Part shown: one piece after another, positions 35,942 to 45,686 of the stretch
How the letters are laid out: the number at the start of each line of letters is the position of its first letter
How positions within the stretch are numbered: the first letter of the stretch is position 1
Assembly: GCF_003350005.1 (NCBI RefSeq)
Contig: NZ_QLKS01000001.1
Span: 165,936-229,935, forward strand
Source of the DNA: Psychrobacter proteolyticus
Lineage (GTDB): Bacteria > Pseudomonadota > Gammaproteobacteria > Pseudomonadales > Moraxellaceae
DNA length: 64,000 nucleotides
Direction: 5' to 3'
The notes under the pieces: model-generated
Told to the model about the DNA's origin: nothing
What the model saw: the letters and a program-made list of their open reading frames with translations, nothing else
Database searches by the model: none
Made by a program: the position numbers and the translations under genes

Positions 35942-35979
35942 AAATATCAAGGTGATATATTGCTATCACCTTGATATTT
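35942..35979 (-). terminator. Terminator of dnaX
   Basis: A 16-bp perfect stem AAATATCAAGGTGATA / TATCACCTTGATATTT with a 6-base loop. On the minus strand it is followed by TTTTTGTTTTATT. It separates dnaX from the LysR gene. Confidence 0.82.
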
Positions 35980-36046
35980 AATATAAAACTATGTTCAATA
36001 TATAAATATACTTTTAGATACTTTGACCAATTACTGCTCCAAAATC

Positions 36047-37918
36047 TCAATACAGCTGCACTTTACCCATTTTCCCCTCACCGCGTTCAGTTAAATACTG
36101 CATTACTGGCGTTTTCAGCAATTTCGTTTCAGCAACGGTTTTCGCTTGCTCTAAACGTCTCTTCTGTCGGCGCTCTGGGGTTTTATCTTCGGTCTGCATG
36201 ATACTACTATCAATTTTCAAGTCAATGTCAGCTTGCGTAAATTGCTGTTGTAGCTTAGCTGCCAATTGCTGAAAAGTGACCTGCAAATGCTTACTATCAA
36301 CACTGGTCAAAAACGTGGCTTTACCATTGCATTGTCCAGTCATTGTACCTTGACGTGCTAGTGCTAGCTCATCTTGTGCCAATACCTCGCCTTCACGAGC
36401 AGTTTGCAACCAGTAATCCCACTTTTCTGGGTTCCACTCGCCTGTCAGTTCTTGAGGTGGACAACGCAGCAACGTACGTGGATCTTCATCAGAGTGGGCT
36501 GTTAATTGAGAATCATTTGCGCCAGGCTCAACAATTGGTTCAGGCTCAACAATTGGTTCAGGCTCAACAATTGGTTCAGGCTCAACAACAGGTTCAGGCA
36601 TAGCACTAGCCACTGACTGTGCTAAATTGTCATTACCATCAATACTGCTTTGTAGCTCATCGTGACTTGGTGGCTGATAATCAACATTATAAAGCTCTGG
36701 TGGCGGTGCTGACGCTTCATGTGCAATAGCATCTGGAGCTGATGTAGAAGAAACTGCTTCTATAGCTGGTACTTTGGTAGCAGACCCATTGCTATCATAA
36801 GTATTACTCAAGACTTCATCGACTGGCAATGGACGAAACGCCAGTAATCGTAAGATGCACATCTCAAGCGCTTGCATCGGTGTACTTGCAAGCTTGACAC
36901 CTTCACGGGCTTGTACAACAATCTCATAATACAGCTGCAAGACATCAGGGCTGATATGCTGAGCTAGCGTATAAATATCTTTTGCTTGTGCCTCATTAAC
37001 ATTAAGAGCGACCTCAGGTAACAGCTGAGTCAACGCCAATTGATGTAATAGCTCAGCGAGCCCATCGAATATGCTAGTTGCATCAACCATTTGCGCACGC
37101 ATTTGCTCAATATGAGCAGCAACCGCAGACTTATCATGATTATAAACATCTGTGATTAGACGTACTAAGTCAGCGGCATCAATAAGACCAAGCATTGCAT
37201 TGACAGTCGCATCATCCAGTGCGCCTTGGCCAAAAGCAATGGCTTGATCGGTCAATGATAGAGCATCACGTACAGAACCTTTGGCTGCACTTGCCAACTG
37301 CCAAATCGCTGGCTGAGTATAGCCAACCTGCTCTTGAGTCAAGATACTTGCCAAGTGCTCGCTAAGCAACGTTTGTGGTAATGGACGTAGAACAAACTGC
37401 AAGCAGCGCGAAATAATCGTAATTGGCAGCTTTTGTGGATCAGTCGTCGCCAGCAAAAACTTCACGTGTTCAGGTGGCTCTTCTAACGTTTTAAGTAGCG
37501 CATTAAAACTGTGCGTAGACAGCATATGTACTTCATCAATCAGATAGACCTTATAACGTCCTTGGCTTGGCGCATAAGGGACATTATCTAACAGCTCACG
37601 CGTGTCTTCGACCTTGGTACGAGAAGCGGCATCAATCTCGATAAGATCAATGAAACGCCCCTGATCAATAGCAACACAGTTATCACATACGCCGCACGGT
37701 GTGCTAGTAATACCCGTATCACAGTTCAAACATTTAGACAAAATACGTGCAATTGTCGTTTTGCCCACACCACGTGTGCCTGTAAACAGATAGGCATGAT
37801 GCAAACGATTATAATCAATCGCATTAATCAGCGCTTGCGAGACATGCGTCTGCCCAATCAACTCATGAAAGTTTTTGGGTCGATATTTGCGAGCTAAAAC
37901 TTGATATTGCTGCGACAT
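36047..37918 (-). CDS. dnaX: DNA polymerase III subunits tau/gamma
   Basis: A 623-residue clamp-loader ATPase. Walker A GTRGVGKTT is near residue 46, the zinc cysteines CLNC and CGVCDNC near 64-80, Walker B LIDEVHML near 125 and the sensor region LLATTDPQKLP near 160. Residues about 365-500 form a low-complexity Pro/Glu/Ser linker with an EPEPIV tandem repeat. The C-terminal domain (ending GKMGKVQLY) should bind the polymerase alpha subunit. I did not find the E. coli-type frameshift site for gamma. The start at 37918 (MSQQYQVLARKYRP) matches the family; 37936 is an alternative. Confidence 0.95.
   Translation of the reverse strand: MSQQYQVLARKYRPKNFHELIGQTHVSQALINAIDYNRLHHAYLFTGTRGVGKTTIARILSKCLNCDTGITSTPCGVCDNCVAIDQGRFIDLIEIDAASRTKVEDTRELLDNVPYAPSQGRYKVYLIDEVHMLSTHSFNALLKTLEEPPEHVKFLLATTDPQKLPITIISRCLQFVLRPLPQTLLSEHLASILTQEQVGYTQPAIWQLASAAKGSVRDALSLTDQAIAFGQGALDDATVNAMLGLIDAADLVRLITDVYNHDKSAVAAHIEQMRAQMVDATSIFDGLAELLHQLALTQLLPEVALNVNEAQAKDIYTLAQHISPDVLQLYYEIVVQAREGVKLASTPMQALEMCILRLLAFRPLPVDEVLSNTYDSNGSATKVPAIEAVSSTSAPDAIAHEASAPPPELYNVDYQPPSHDELQSSIDGNDNLAQSVASAMPEPVVEPEPIVEPEPIVEPEPIVEPGANDSQLTAHSDEDPRTLLRCPPQELTGEWNPEKWDYWLQTAREGEVLAQDELALARQGTMTGQCNGKATFLTSVDSKHLQVTFQQLAAKLQQQFTQADIDLKIDSSIMQTEDKTPERRQKRRLEQAKTVAETKLLKTPVMQYLTERGEGKMGKVQLY
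36523..36594 (-). repeat. 18-bp tandem repeat inside dnaX
   Basis: Four head-to-tail 18-base units (CAGGCTCAACAATTGGTT on the plus strand), the last with a few changes. They encode six-residue units of the type EPEPIV in the flexible linker of tau. Being in frame, copy-number change would only lengthen or shorten the linker. Confidence 0.9.
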
Positions 37919-37984
37919 AGCTATCCATTGTGCCAAGTAGTTAAAGTGCTTATTTCAAATGCTGTTTTTCGATATTTATTATAG

Positions 37985-38013
37985 CAAAAAGCCAGCGCAT
38001 TCGTCTGGCTTCT
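37985..38013 (-). terminator. Terminator of lysS
   Basis: Minus-strand stem AAGCCAG / CTGGCTT with a 9-base loop followed by TTTTGC, between lysS and dnaX. Confidence 0.65.
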
Positions 38014-38091
38014 CACAAATTTGATTATGACTTGACCGCGCTTAATAAGCGACTTTGGTTAATGGCTGATTAATCATTAGTCACTTTTGCA

Positions 38092-39627
38092 TTAGTCACT
38101 TTTGCGGCGCATGTGCGGGAACAAGATCACATCACGGATACTAGCAGAGTCGGTAAATAGCATTACTAGACGATCGATACCAATACCTTCACCAGCTGTC
38201 GGTGGCAAACCGTAAGACAATGCTTCGATATACTCTTCATCGAAATGCATGGCTTCATCATCGCCCGCGTCTTTTTCAGCAACTTGACCACGGAAACGCT
38301 CGGCTTGGTCTGCTGGGTCATTAAGCTCGCTAAAACCATTAGCTAACTCACGACCACCAACGAACAGCTCAAAACGATCAGTAATCTCAGGATTGTCATC
38401 ACTACGGCGCGCTAGTGGTGATGTCTCAGCTGGGTACTCAGTAATGAACGTTGGCTGACGTAATTGATGCTCAGCCGTTTCTTCAAAGATAATTGTCTGT
38501 AGCTTACCCACACCAAACACATCTTTGACTTGCTGCTTAAGTGTCGTAGATGCATATTCTGCTAGGTATTCGCGATCATTGATACGTGTCATGTCAAAGT
38601 TTTCAGCATATTTTGCAATCGCATCAGACATTGACAGACGAGCAAATGGTGCTTTTAGGCTAATGGCTTCTTCTTGATAAGTCAGCTCTGTTGTGCCCAA
38701 CACATCTATTGCTAACTGATTAAACAGACGCTCAGTCAAATCCATCAAGTCATGATAATCAGCGTATGCTTGATAGAACTCAATCATGGTAAATTCAGGG
38801 TTATGACGGGTTGAAACCCCTTCATTACGGAAACTACGGTTAATCTCAAATACTCTTTCGAACCCACCAACGACCAAACGCTTAAGATAAAGCTCAGGCG
38901 CGATACGTAAATATAAAGGCATGTCTAATGCATTATGATGCGTCTCAAACGGACGGGCTACTGCGCCGCCTGGGATTGGATGCATCATTGGCGTTTCAAC
39001 TTCCATAAAACGCTCATTGAGCATAAATTGACGAATACCGCTGACGATCTGACTGCGAAGCATAAAGGTGTTGCGAGTCGTCTCATTGGTCATCAAATCA
39101 AGATGACGATTGCGATAGCGCGCTTCTACATCAGCCAAGCCATGGAATTTGTTTGGCATTGGACGTAGTGATTTGGTCAGTAGTGTAATTTCTTCAATAT
39201 GCACATACAAATCGCCTTTACCTGAGCGACCGATATAGCCTGATACACCAACGATGTCACCCAAATCTAATGATTTGATGCTCGCACGCGTCTCCTCATC
39301 AAGCTCTTTACGTGCTACATATAACTGAATACGACCTGTCATGTCTTGGATTACGATGAACGAACCACGGTTGAGCATGACTCGACCTGCCACGTTTACT
39401 TGTGTTTTTTCACCATTCGCAGCTTTCTCTTCGATTTCTTGTTTTGATACACCATCAAAAGCCGTCTGTAAGTCTTGCGCATAATCAGTGCGTTTGAACG
39501 TATTAGGATACGGCTGTTTACCTGAAGCACTGATATCGTCTAGCTTGGATTGCAGCTGGGCGATTAGCTCGTTAGCATCTTCTAAGGTTGGAGCTTGGTC
39601 TTGATTCTGATTGTTGGATTTTGACAT
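38092..39627 (-). CDS. lysS: Lysyl-tRNA synthetase, class II
   Basis: A 511-residue class II synthetase. The N-terminal OB fold binds the anticodon ([20 protein letters not shown], residues about 73-92). Class II motif 2 is [20 protein letters not shown] and motif 3 ends [13 protein letters not shown]. Length fits E. coli LysS (505). GAGAG precedes the ATG. It is downstream of prfA and a small lipoprotein gene with no terminator between, so these three may share a transcript. Confidence 0.96.
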   Translation of the reverse strand: MSKSNNQNQDQAPTLEDANELIAQLQSKLDDISASGKQPYPNTFKRTDYAQDLQTAFDGVSKQEIEEKAANGEKTQVNVAGRVMLNRGSFIVIQDMTGRIQLYVARKELDEETRASIKSLDLGDIVGVSGYIGRSGKGDLYVHIEEITLLTKSLRPMPNKFHGLADVEARYRNRHLDLMTNETTRNTFMLRSQIVSGIRQFMLNERFMEVETPMMHPIPGGAVARPFETHHNALDMPLYLRIAPELYLKRLVVGGFERVFEINRSFRNEGVSTRHNPEFTMIEFYQAYADYHDLMDLTERLFNQLAIDVLGTTELTYQEEAISLKAPFARLSMSDAIAKYAENFDMTRINDREYLAEYASTTLKQQVKDVFGVGKLQTIIFEETAEHQLRQPTFITEYPAETSPLARRSDDNPEITDRFELFVGGRELANGFSELNDPADQAERFRGQVAEKDAGDDEAMHFDEEYIEALSYGLPPTAGEGIGIDRLVMLFTDSASIRDVILFPHMRRKSD

Positions 39628-39679
39628 AACACTCTCAAATGTTGATAAATTAGTTTTTATATTTGGAAAAATTGCGTGA

Positions 39680-40060
39680 TTAATCTACGCACAAAAATCC
39701 TTTAGCAATACCGCCTTCAATGGTTTGGTGGCAGCCAAAAGGGCTATCGTTGGCAGCACATATTCCTGTTACGTTTGATGTACCAGCCTCAATACTGGTG
39801 TCTGAACTTGTACAACTGCCTTGACACTCAGAACTGTCACTACAAGACTTTCCAGCATCTGAAAACTGTTGTACACAGCGATATGCTTGTAGTCGACCTT
39901 CCTTGGTGTACTTACCACCTTTTGCAAGGCATTCTTTTGTAAGTTTTTCGGAGAAATCAATAGTATTTTTTTGATCACTAGCAACTGGTGAGGTCTGACA
40001 TGCAGATATAAAGAACAAAGACAAGAAAACCATAAGATATCCAGCTAAGCGATTATTCAT
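39680..40060 (-). CDS. Small Cys-rich lipoprotein, unknown function
   Basis: A 126-residue predicted lipoprotein. The ATG at 40060 has GAGAA upstream; an ATG at 40072 is less likely. The signal peptide ends at lipobox ISAC. The mature domain has eight cysteines after the lipid-anchored one, with the spacing ECLAKGG...[36 protein letters not shown], so a disulfide-rich periplasmic domain is likely. The DAGKxCxDxxxCxGxC pattern recurs in uncharacterised Proteobacterial proteins. It sits between prfA and lysS with no obvious functional link. Confidence 0.75.
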   Translation of the reverse strand: MNNRLAGYLMVFLSLFFISACQTSPVASDQKNTIDFSEKLTKECLAKGGKYTKEGRLQAYRCVQQFSDAGKSCSDSSECQGSCTSSDTSIEAGTSNVTGICAANDSPFGCHQTIEGGIAKGFLCVD

Positions 40061-40142
40061 TATATTTCTCACATGTAAAATATGGATTTACTGACTATTT
40101 CCATCTAAAAATCATTTCAATTTATTGACGTTTAGAAAGCAA

Positions 40143-41231
40143 CTACTCACCACCGATACTGGCCATCAAATCAGCCTGATGCTCACGCAACAATGCATCA
40201 AGAATCTCATTCAAGTCGCCTTCCATAATAGAGTCAAGCTTGTATAAAGTAAGGTTGATACGGTGATCGGTCATGCGGCCTTGTGGAAAATTATAGGTAC
40301 GGATACGCTCTGAGCGATCGCCACTACCGACCAAGTCACGACGTATAGAGTCGGCCACATCGACCTGTGCTTGCACTTTGGCTTGTTGAATTTTAGAGAC
40401 CAACATTTTCATAGCATGTGCACGGTTTTTGTGTTGGCTACGCTCTTGCTGACACTCTACCACGGTGCCTGTCGGAATGTGCGTCAAACGTACGGCAGAG
40501 TCAGTCGTGTTAACGTGCTGACCACCAGCGCCACTTGAGCGAAAAGTATCCATTTTGATATCAGCAGGATTGATATCGACGGTATCATCAATCTCAACTT
40601 CTGGCATGACCGCAACCGTACAAGCTGACGTATGAACACGACCTTGGCTCTCGGTTTCAGGGACACGCTGTACGCGGTGAGCGCCCGATTCAAACTTTAA
40701 ACGTCCATATACACTATTGCCAGATACGCGAGTGATGATTTCTTTATAACCGCCATGCTCACCTTCATTTGCAGAGAGCACTTCTAGTGTCCAGCCCTGG
40801 CTTTGCGCGTATTTTTGGTACATACGGAACAAGTCACCAGAGAAAATCGCTGCCTCATCGCCGCCTGTCCCTGCACGAATCTCCAAAAATGCTGGTACTT
40901 TATCGTTGGGATCTTTTGGTAGCATCATGAGATTGAGTGCTTCTTCCATCTCGACGATGGTATCACGTGCCGTCTCAATCTCATCGACCATCATCTCTTT
41001 CATGTCAGGATCTGTCGCATCAGCTAGCATCGCCTCAGCATCAGCCTGATCCGTTTCTGCACCTACGTAGTTTTGCCACAGCGTCGTGATGTCCATCAAG
41101 TCGCTGTGCTCAACAGACAATTCACGGAACTTATTATTATCACTGATGACACTAGGATCTGATAGTAAAGCGGTGACCTCTTCATAACGGTCTACCATCT
41201 GGTCTAAACGCAGGCGTAAGGATTCTTTCAT
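40143..41231 (-). CDS. prfA: Peptide chain release factor 1
   Basis: A 362-residue class I release factor that reads UAA and UAG. The peptidyl-hydrolysis motif is [19 protein letters not shown] (GGQ near residue 240). The codon-recognition domain ([20 protein letters not shown] region) and the C-terminal ending match RF1. There is no frameshift as in RF2. It is first in a minus-strand group with the Cys-rich lipoprotein and lysS. The hemK/prmC methylase that often follows prfA is absent here. Confidence 0.96.
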   Translation of the reverse strand: MKESLRLRLDQMVDRYEEVTALLSDPSVISDNNKFRELSVEHSDLMDITTLWQNYVGAETDQADAEAMLADATDPDMKEMMVDEIETARDTIVEMEEALNLMMLPKDPNDKVPAFLEIRAGTGGDEAAIFSGDLFRMYQKYAQSQGWTLEVLSANEGEHGGYKEIITRVSGNSVYGRLKFESGAHRVQRVPETESQGRVHTSACTVAVMPEVEIDDTVDINPADIKMDTFRSSGAGGQHVNTTDSAVRLTHIPTGTVVECQQERSQHKNRAHAMKMLVSKIQQAKVQAQVDVADSIRRDLVGSGDRSERIRTYNFPQGRMTDHRINLTLYKLDSIMEGDLNEILDALLREHQADLMASIGGE

Positions 41232-41409
41232 AAAAGGACTTTTAATTGGATAAGAGGAGTAAGCCCGTGATTATAGCAAATTTTTTGGGGTAAATTAAAA
41301 CCTCTAATCATTCTTGTTGATATTGTCGGTAATCTCGATGCTATCTTCTCAAACATCTCTGTTTATATTTAGATGTCACAGCTTAATTTCAATAGCAAAA
41401 ACAACAGAC

Positions 41410-41443
41410 AAAAAAATAGCTAAGAAGACTCTTAGCTATTTTT
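41410..41443 (-). terminator. Terminator of the FabH-like gene
   Basis: A 13-bp perfect stem AAAAATAGCTAAG / CTTAGCTATTTTT with loop AAGACT; T-rich on the minus strand, between the FabH-like gene and prfA. Confidence 0.82.
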
Positions 41444-41465
41444 ATCAGGGCAAACAGTTAAAGTA

Positions 41466-42611
41466 TTAGACCTTGCGAACTAGCACCGAACCAATAGAGT
41501 AACCTGCACCAAATGAGCAAATAACGCCCAAATCGCCTGATACTAAGTCATCTTTGTGGCGATGGAATACAATCATAGGACTCGCTGAGCTGGTATTGGC
41601 AAATTCAGCAATAACACTCGGTGCAATTGATTTATCGGCATCTTTACCGACCACGGTACGTAGAATCAAATCCAACATATTGGCATTGGCTTGATGCAGC
41701 CACATCATCTTAACATCAGATGTTGGGATGTCGTTTTCTTGCAAGTGCTCAGTGATAATCTCTGATACTTTCGGACAGACTTCACGGAATACTTTACGAC
41801 CGTTTTGCAAAAACAGCTTATCAGTAACCGGTGCTTTGATATCTGGATACATTTCAGTCTGCGCTGCTAGATACTCTGAGCGATCCATAAAGCCATATTC
41901 GTTTTTGATGTTGGTCGAAAACTGAGTAAATAGCTTAGAATTTAGAATCTCGTAACCTTTTGGCGTATCTAACTCTTCAACAATAGAAGCCGTCGCTACA
42001 TCACCGAAGATAAAGTGGCTGTCACGGTTACGCCAGTTTAGATGCGCTGAGGTAATCTCAACGTTGACCACAGCAATACGCTTGGCCAAACCAGAGATGA
42101 TAGAACCATGTGCTTGTGACAGACCAAAAGTCGCCGCACTACACGCAACGTTCATATCATAAGCAAAGCCGCCAATCATACCAATTTCGTTTTGGATTTC
42201 GATAGCAACCGCAGGATAAGTACGCTGAAAGTTTGAGCAAGCAAGGATAATACCGTCTAAGTCATTGGCCTCAAGTCCAGCATCAGCCAAAGCGTCTCTC
42301 AGTGCTGCTGCACCCATTTCGGCCATTACTGACAACTCTTCGCCCAAGTTACGGTAAGGGATAACTGGCGCCATGATTTCAGTATTTAAGATACCTTCTT
42401 TTTCCATCACATAACGTGATTTGATGCCAGATACTTTTTCGATGAAGGCAGCTGAAGAAGGCTCAAGTGCCGTCACTGTCTCTGCAGCTATCTCTTCAGC
42501 ATGTTCGGTATTATAGTTTTCAACATACTGGTTAAATGACTCAACTAGCTCTTCGTTACTAATGCTGTAAGGTGGGATATAAAGACCAGTGCCTGTGATA
42601 CAAGTCGTCAT
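41466..42611 (-). CDS. Beta-ketoacyl-ACP synthase III-like protein (FabH superfamily, long form)
   Basis: A 381-residue thiolase-fold condensing enzyme. The Cys-His-Asn triad is visible: [10 protein letters not shown] (about residue 154), WLHQANANM (about 304) and EFANTSSAS (about 336). Canonical FabH is about 317 residues; the extra length is mainly an N-terminal insert around residues 25-90. This resembles the long FabH-like proteins of Pseudomonas (PA3286 type) and Acinetobacter, which can prime synthesis with medium-chain acyl-CoA. Whether it is the main initiating enzyme here or an alternative is unknown. AAGGAAG precedes the ATG. Confidence 0.85.
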   Translation of the reverse strand: MTTCITGTGLYIPPYSISNEELVESFNQYVENYNTEHAEEIAAETVTALEPSSAAFIEKVSGIKSRYVMEKEGILNTEIMAPVIPYRNLGEELSVMAEMGAAALRDALADAGLEANDLDGIILACSNFQRTYPAVAIEIQNEIGMIGGFAYDMNVACSAATFGLSQAHGSIISGLAKRIAVVNVEITSAHLNWRNRDSHFIFGDVATASIVEELDTPKGYEILNSKLFTQFSTNIKNEYGFMDRSEYLAAQTEMYPDIKAPVTDKLFLQNGRKVFREVCPKVSEIITEHLQENDIPTSDVKMMWLHQANANMLDLILRTVVGKDADKSIAPSVIAEFANTSSASPMIVFHRHKDDLVSGDLGVICSFGAGYSIGSVLVRKV

Positions 42612-42920
42612 GATAAGCTTCCTTGTCTACTACTGTGGTGCTTGGAATAAGCATAAAAGTGGAAAAATAATAGCCATTCAATTCAGTGAATAACTGTAAA
42701 CTTAAAATCAGTGTGTTTATTATGCCTGAATATTATAATTTTTCTAATACTTTGTTACAAATAATCTGTTTCTTGCCATAAATTAGCAAAGACAGCCGTC
42801 CTTTTTCGATAGCTACGTTATAATTGGCATCATTTTATTTTGTATTACTCATCGAACGATACTAATTACTCAGAAATTTTTACTCGGAACTTTGACACAC
42901 ACTTATACTTAGGAACGCTA
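42612..42920. promoter_or_regulatory. Intergenic region with a pnuC promoter candidate
   Basis: A gene-free 309-base region between the divergent FabH-like gene and pnuC. A perfect -10 TATAAT lies at 42819-42824, about 97 bases upstream of the pnuC start; the -35 is not convincing. No known NAD-sensing riboswitch could be recognised by eye. Confidence 0.4.
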
Positions 42921-43631
42921 ATGGCAGAACTTCTCAACTGGTTATTTGGTCAATACGCTGACTACTCTACGATATTCATCATTCTTGAATTGATTGCTGT
43001 TGTCTTCGGCGTAGCAAGTGTCTTACTCGCCAGCAAAACCAATATCCTAGTTTTCCCTATCGGTCTGGTCAGCACTGCTATATTTGTGTACCTACTGTGG
43101 AAGTGGCAGCTGTTTGGCGATATGTTCATCAATGCTTACTATACCGTGATGAGCTTGTATGGCTGGATTAACTGGTCAAAAAATAAGAAAAACCAGTCTG
43201 TTGAGCACAAGCAGTCAAATGCCAATAATGTCCGTATTGAACATTTACATGTAGGTGACATCCCGATACTTTCTGCTTTGGCAGCGGGAACGATAGCTTT
43301 TGTAGGGTTGGTTTATTATTTCCGGCCAGTAATTAATAATGGCTTTAGTTTCGATGGTGCGGTACTTGGAATCCATCTATTTACTTGGGTAGACTATACT
43401 GACATGCTCACTACGGCTTTGTTCTTGATGGCGATGTGGCTCATGGCACGGCGCAAAATCGAGCATTGGATATTATGGATCATCGCTGATGCGATATCGG
43501 TACCACTATACTTTTATAAAGGTTTCACTTTTACCGCGCTACAATATGTAGTCTTCACTCTTATCGCAATCTGGGCATACTATGAATGGCAACGACGCTA
43601 CCGTGTACAACCTCGAGCAGCATACGCCTAA
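42921..43631 (+). CDS. pnuC: Nicotinamide riboside transporter PnuC
   Basis: A 236-residue inner-membrane protein with about seven helices. AGGA seven bases before the ATG at 42921 sets the start; an upstream TTG reading is unlikely. Family features are the FGVASVLLASKTNILVFPIG region, YGWINW (a WxxW-like substrate-site segment) and the C-terminal DAISVPLYFYKG. It carries nicotinamide riboside by facilitated diffusion, which is trapped by phosphorylation. The kinase gene overlaps its 3' end by 50 bases, so transport and trapping are co-expressed. Confidence 0.93.
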   Translation: MAELLNWLFGQYADYSTIFIILELIAVVFGVASVLLASKTNILVFPIGLVSTAIFVYLLWKWQLFGDMFINAYYTVMSLYGWINWSKNKKNQSVEHKQSNANNVRIEHLHVGDIPILSALAAGTIAFVGLVYYFRPVINNGFSFDGAVLGIHLFTWVDYTDMLTTALFLMAMWLMARRKIEHWILWIIADAISVPLYFYKGFTFTALQYVVFTLIAIWAYYEWQRRYRVQPRAAYA

Positions 43632-44190
43632 ACCTGTCATCAACGTCGCGGTTTTAGGGGCAGAAAGTACGGGTAAGACGACCTTATGTCGTGATTTGGC
43701 CGCGCATTTTGATAGTTCTTGGGTGTCAGAATATATGCGCACCTACTTACAGGCAAAATGGGACAACGATCAGCTGACTTGTACGTGGGAGGATCTACTC
43801 CCTATCGCACAGGGGCAGATTACGCTACAGAATACCTTAGCCAAACAAGTCGCTCAGACGAATAATGCCAGTCGTTATTTGTTTTGTGATACCAGTTTGT
43901 TTGAGCTGATGGTTTATTCTTATTGGTATTATGGCGACTGTCCTATGGCCCTTGAGCAAGCAGCGTTGGCGCATCATTATGATTTGATATTATTGACTGA
44001 TGTTGATACGCCATGGGTCGCCGATGACCTGAGAGACATTCCGCATCAACGTGATGAGATAAGTGCTTATTTCGCCAGTCAATTAAGCAAGCATCAAAAA
44101 CCATTTCAACGCATCAGTGGCGATAGAAAAGCGCGCGTGCGGCAAGTAGTAGCGCAGCTCGCTGATATAGATAAAATATCGCATGACTAA
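43582..44190 (+). CDS. Nicotinamide riboside kinase (NadR-type NRK domain)
   Basis: A 202-residue P-loop kinase matching the C-terminal NRK domain of NadR. The P-loop is VLGAESTGKTTLCRDLA (residues 24-40), followed by WVSEYMRTYL, CDTSLFELMVYSYWYYG and the lid region VADDLRDIPHQRDE. It converts nicotinamide riboside to NMN. The NMN adenylyltransferase and HTH domains of full NadR are absent, so it is a stand-alone kinase. It starts within the last 50 bases of pnuC in another frame. Confidence 0.92.
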   Translation: MNGNDATVYNLEQHTPKPVINVAVLGAESTGKTTLCRDLAAHFDSSWVSEYMRTYLQAKWDNDQLTCTWEDLLPIAQGQITLQNTLAKQVAQTNNASRYLFCDTSLFELMVYSYWYYGDCPMALEQAALAHHYDLILLTDVDTPWVADDLRDIPHQRDEISAYFASQLSKHQKPFQRISGDRKARVRQVVAQLADIDKISHD

Positions 44191-44285
44191 AACTAAAATG
44201 AACCATACCCATAATCAACGTTATTTGTGTATTTACAATTTTTTGTCTTTAAGACTTTTGTGTCTTTAAAACTTAAGAGATACCC

Positions 44286-44810
44286 ATGCTAAAGAAGTTT
44301 GAGCTTTATTTAGAAAAAACCATATTTAATAGCCGCTGGATACTGGCGCCTTTTTATCTAGGGTTGGTGTTAGGCATTATTTTATTATTTATTAAGTTTG
44401 TCCAAAAGCTATGGTACATGTTCGCTGACATTCTGACGGCCTCTGAAGCCAGTGTGATCGTAGATATATTGGTATTGGTTGATATCTCTCTAGTTGCCAG
44501 TTTATTGCTTATCATTATATTCAGTGGCTATGAGATTTTTGTTTCAAAAATCGATACGGGTACTCATGATGATCGTCCTAGCTGGATGGGCAAAGTAGAC
44601 TTTTCGGGCCTAAAGCTCAAAGTCATCGGAGCAATCGTTGCTATCTCCGCGATTGATCTTTTGAAATCCTTTATGGATATATCTAGCGGAATGAGTGAAC
44701 TTGATGCTGACAAACTCATGTGGAAGGTTATTATTCATATGACCTTTGTATTGTCTGGCTTGTTATTCGCTATTATGGATAAAGTCGTTGGCGACACGAA
44801 AAAGCATTAA
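44286..44810 (+). CDS. yqhA: YqhA-family (UPF0114) membrane protein
   Basis: A 174-residue inner-membrane protein with about four helices. It matches UPF0114: the start LEKTIFNSRWILAPFYLGL, the central SLLLIIIFSGYEIFVSKID and the WMGKVDFSGLKLKV segment are characteristic. Function is unknown in this family. AAGAG precedes the ATG. It lies 95 bases after the NR kinase gene; the gap has an imperfect direct repeat of TGTCTTTAARACTT. Confidence 0.9.
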   Translation: MLKKFELYLEKTIFNSRWILAPFYLGLVLGIILLFIKFVQKLWYMFADILTASEASVIVDILVLVDISLVASLLLIIIFSGYEIFVSKIDTGTHDDRPSWMGKVDFSGLKLKVIGAIVAISAIDLLKSFMDISSGMSELDADKLMWKVIIHMTFVLSGLLFAIMDKVVGDTKKH

Positions 44811-44979
44811 ACACATTAATAATCGAAAAATAATTATCTGAGAATATCGACTTTCGCCCTTTCACAGTTATTCTATATTCCTTGCACATTTTCTCTTCAT
44901 GCCCTCTCTATGATGTCTTTTAAAGCTACACTCTGCTATCTCGGCAGCTGTGGATTAAAGACACTTAGGAGGCGGCAAC

Positions 44980-44997
44980 ATGCAAAAGGTATTATAG
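44980..44997 (+). other. Five-codon mini-ORF behind a near-perfect Shine-Dalgarno
   Basis: TTAGGAGG at 44966-44973 is followed six bases later by ATG and MQKVL, then TAG. This is the strongest ribosome binding site I saw in the window, yet the reading frame is only five codons long. It lies six bases before the 3' end of the convergent DUF421 gene. It may be the remnant of a lost gene. Confidence 0.35.
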
Positions 44998-45002
44998 TTA
45001 TA

Positions 45003-45686
45003 TTATTTAACTATCTTATTGTTTAACGCTTTAGCCCAGTTATTGCAATTATCCTCGCAGCGCGGGCAACACTGATTGGGGTTAGATATTTCATTGACGT
45101 AACCGCAATACATACAAGCATAATAAACCCCTGCTTCTACTTGCTCGACCGGTCGGTATTGCTTGGGGAAAAGCGGCATCCCGTAGTCTGTTTTTTCAGA
45201 GGTGTGCAATAAAATACTAAAATTGCCATCAGCTTCGAGTAAACCAGTACGCACTTGGCCTAAATGCTCAACACCTTGTTGGCGCATTTCAGCAAAAAAC
45301 TCATCATGTGACATTTCCCCCTGTTTAATCTTATCAAGCACCAGCATGCCATCTTCTACAATATACATTGAGCGCCCCTCTAGCAGGTCCTCAAAAGGCT
45401 GGAACTTCATCATCGCCCAAGTACACAGCCTATAGAGTGAAATGACCGTACCCATGATGAGTACCGCTTGGATAATAGGCAGGTCTTCGGTGAACATAGG
45501 GTCACCTGCAATAGAGCCTAGCGATAAAATAATGGTTAGCTCAAAAATAGAGAGCTGACGAACGCCGCGCTTACCAGTGAAGCGTAAAAATGTGATAATT
45601 AATACAAACATTACAGTGACACGTATTAAAATTTCTACGGCAAACAACCAAGTTGTGTCATAAATAAAAATACTTGCCCAATTCAT
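45003..45686 (-). CDS. DUF421 membrane protein with C-terminal rubredoxin-like zinc/iron site
   Basis: A 227-residue protein. Residues 1-85 contain three hydrophobic helices and the DUF421 (YetF/YcaP-like) core FLRFTGKRGVRQLSIFELTI, then the cytoplasmic domain with LEGRSMYIVEDGMLVLD and MSHDEFFAEMRQQGV. Unlike usual DUF421 proteins it ends in a Cys-rich tail at about residues 188-220: CMYCGYV, then CCPRCEDN and NWAKAL. CxxC...CxxC with this spacing looks like a rubredoxin-type knuckle pair, able to bind Zn or Fe. AGGAAAAG precedes the ATG. DUF421 function is poorly known; envelope or spore-related roles are reported for some. Confidence 0.82.
   Translation of the reverse strand: MNWASIFIYDTTWLFAVEILIRVTVMFVLIITFLRFTGKRGVRQLSIFELTIILSLGSIAGDPMFTEDLPIIQAVLIMGTVISLYRLCTWAMMKFQPFEDLLEGRSMYIVEDGMLVLDKIKQGEMSHDEFFAEMRQQGVEHLGQVRTGLLEADGNFSILLHTSEKTDYGMPLFPKQYRPVEQVEAGVYYACMYCGYVNEISNPNQCCPRCEDNCNNWAKALNNKIVK

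Noticed and set aside
36343..36603. Antisense frame in dnaX with QAQQLV repeats
   Set aside because: The repeats only mirror the 18-bp DNA repeat of the dnaX linker; no independent support.
42612..42920. Possible NAD-sensing riboswitch upstream of pnuC
   Set aside because: No conserved core of a known class could be recognised and no strong stem-loop is visible.
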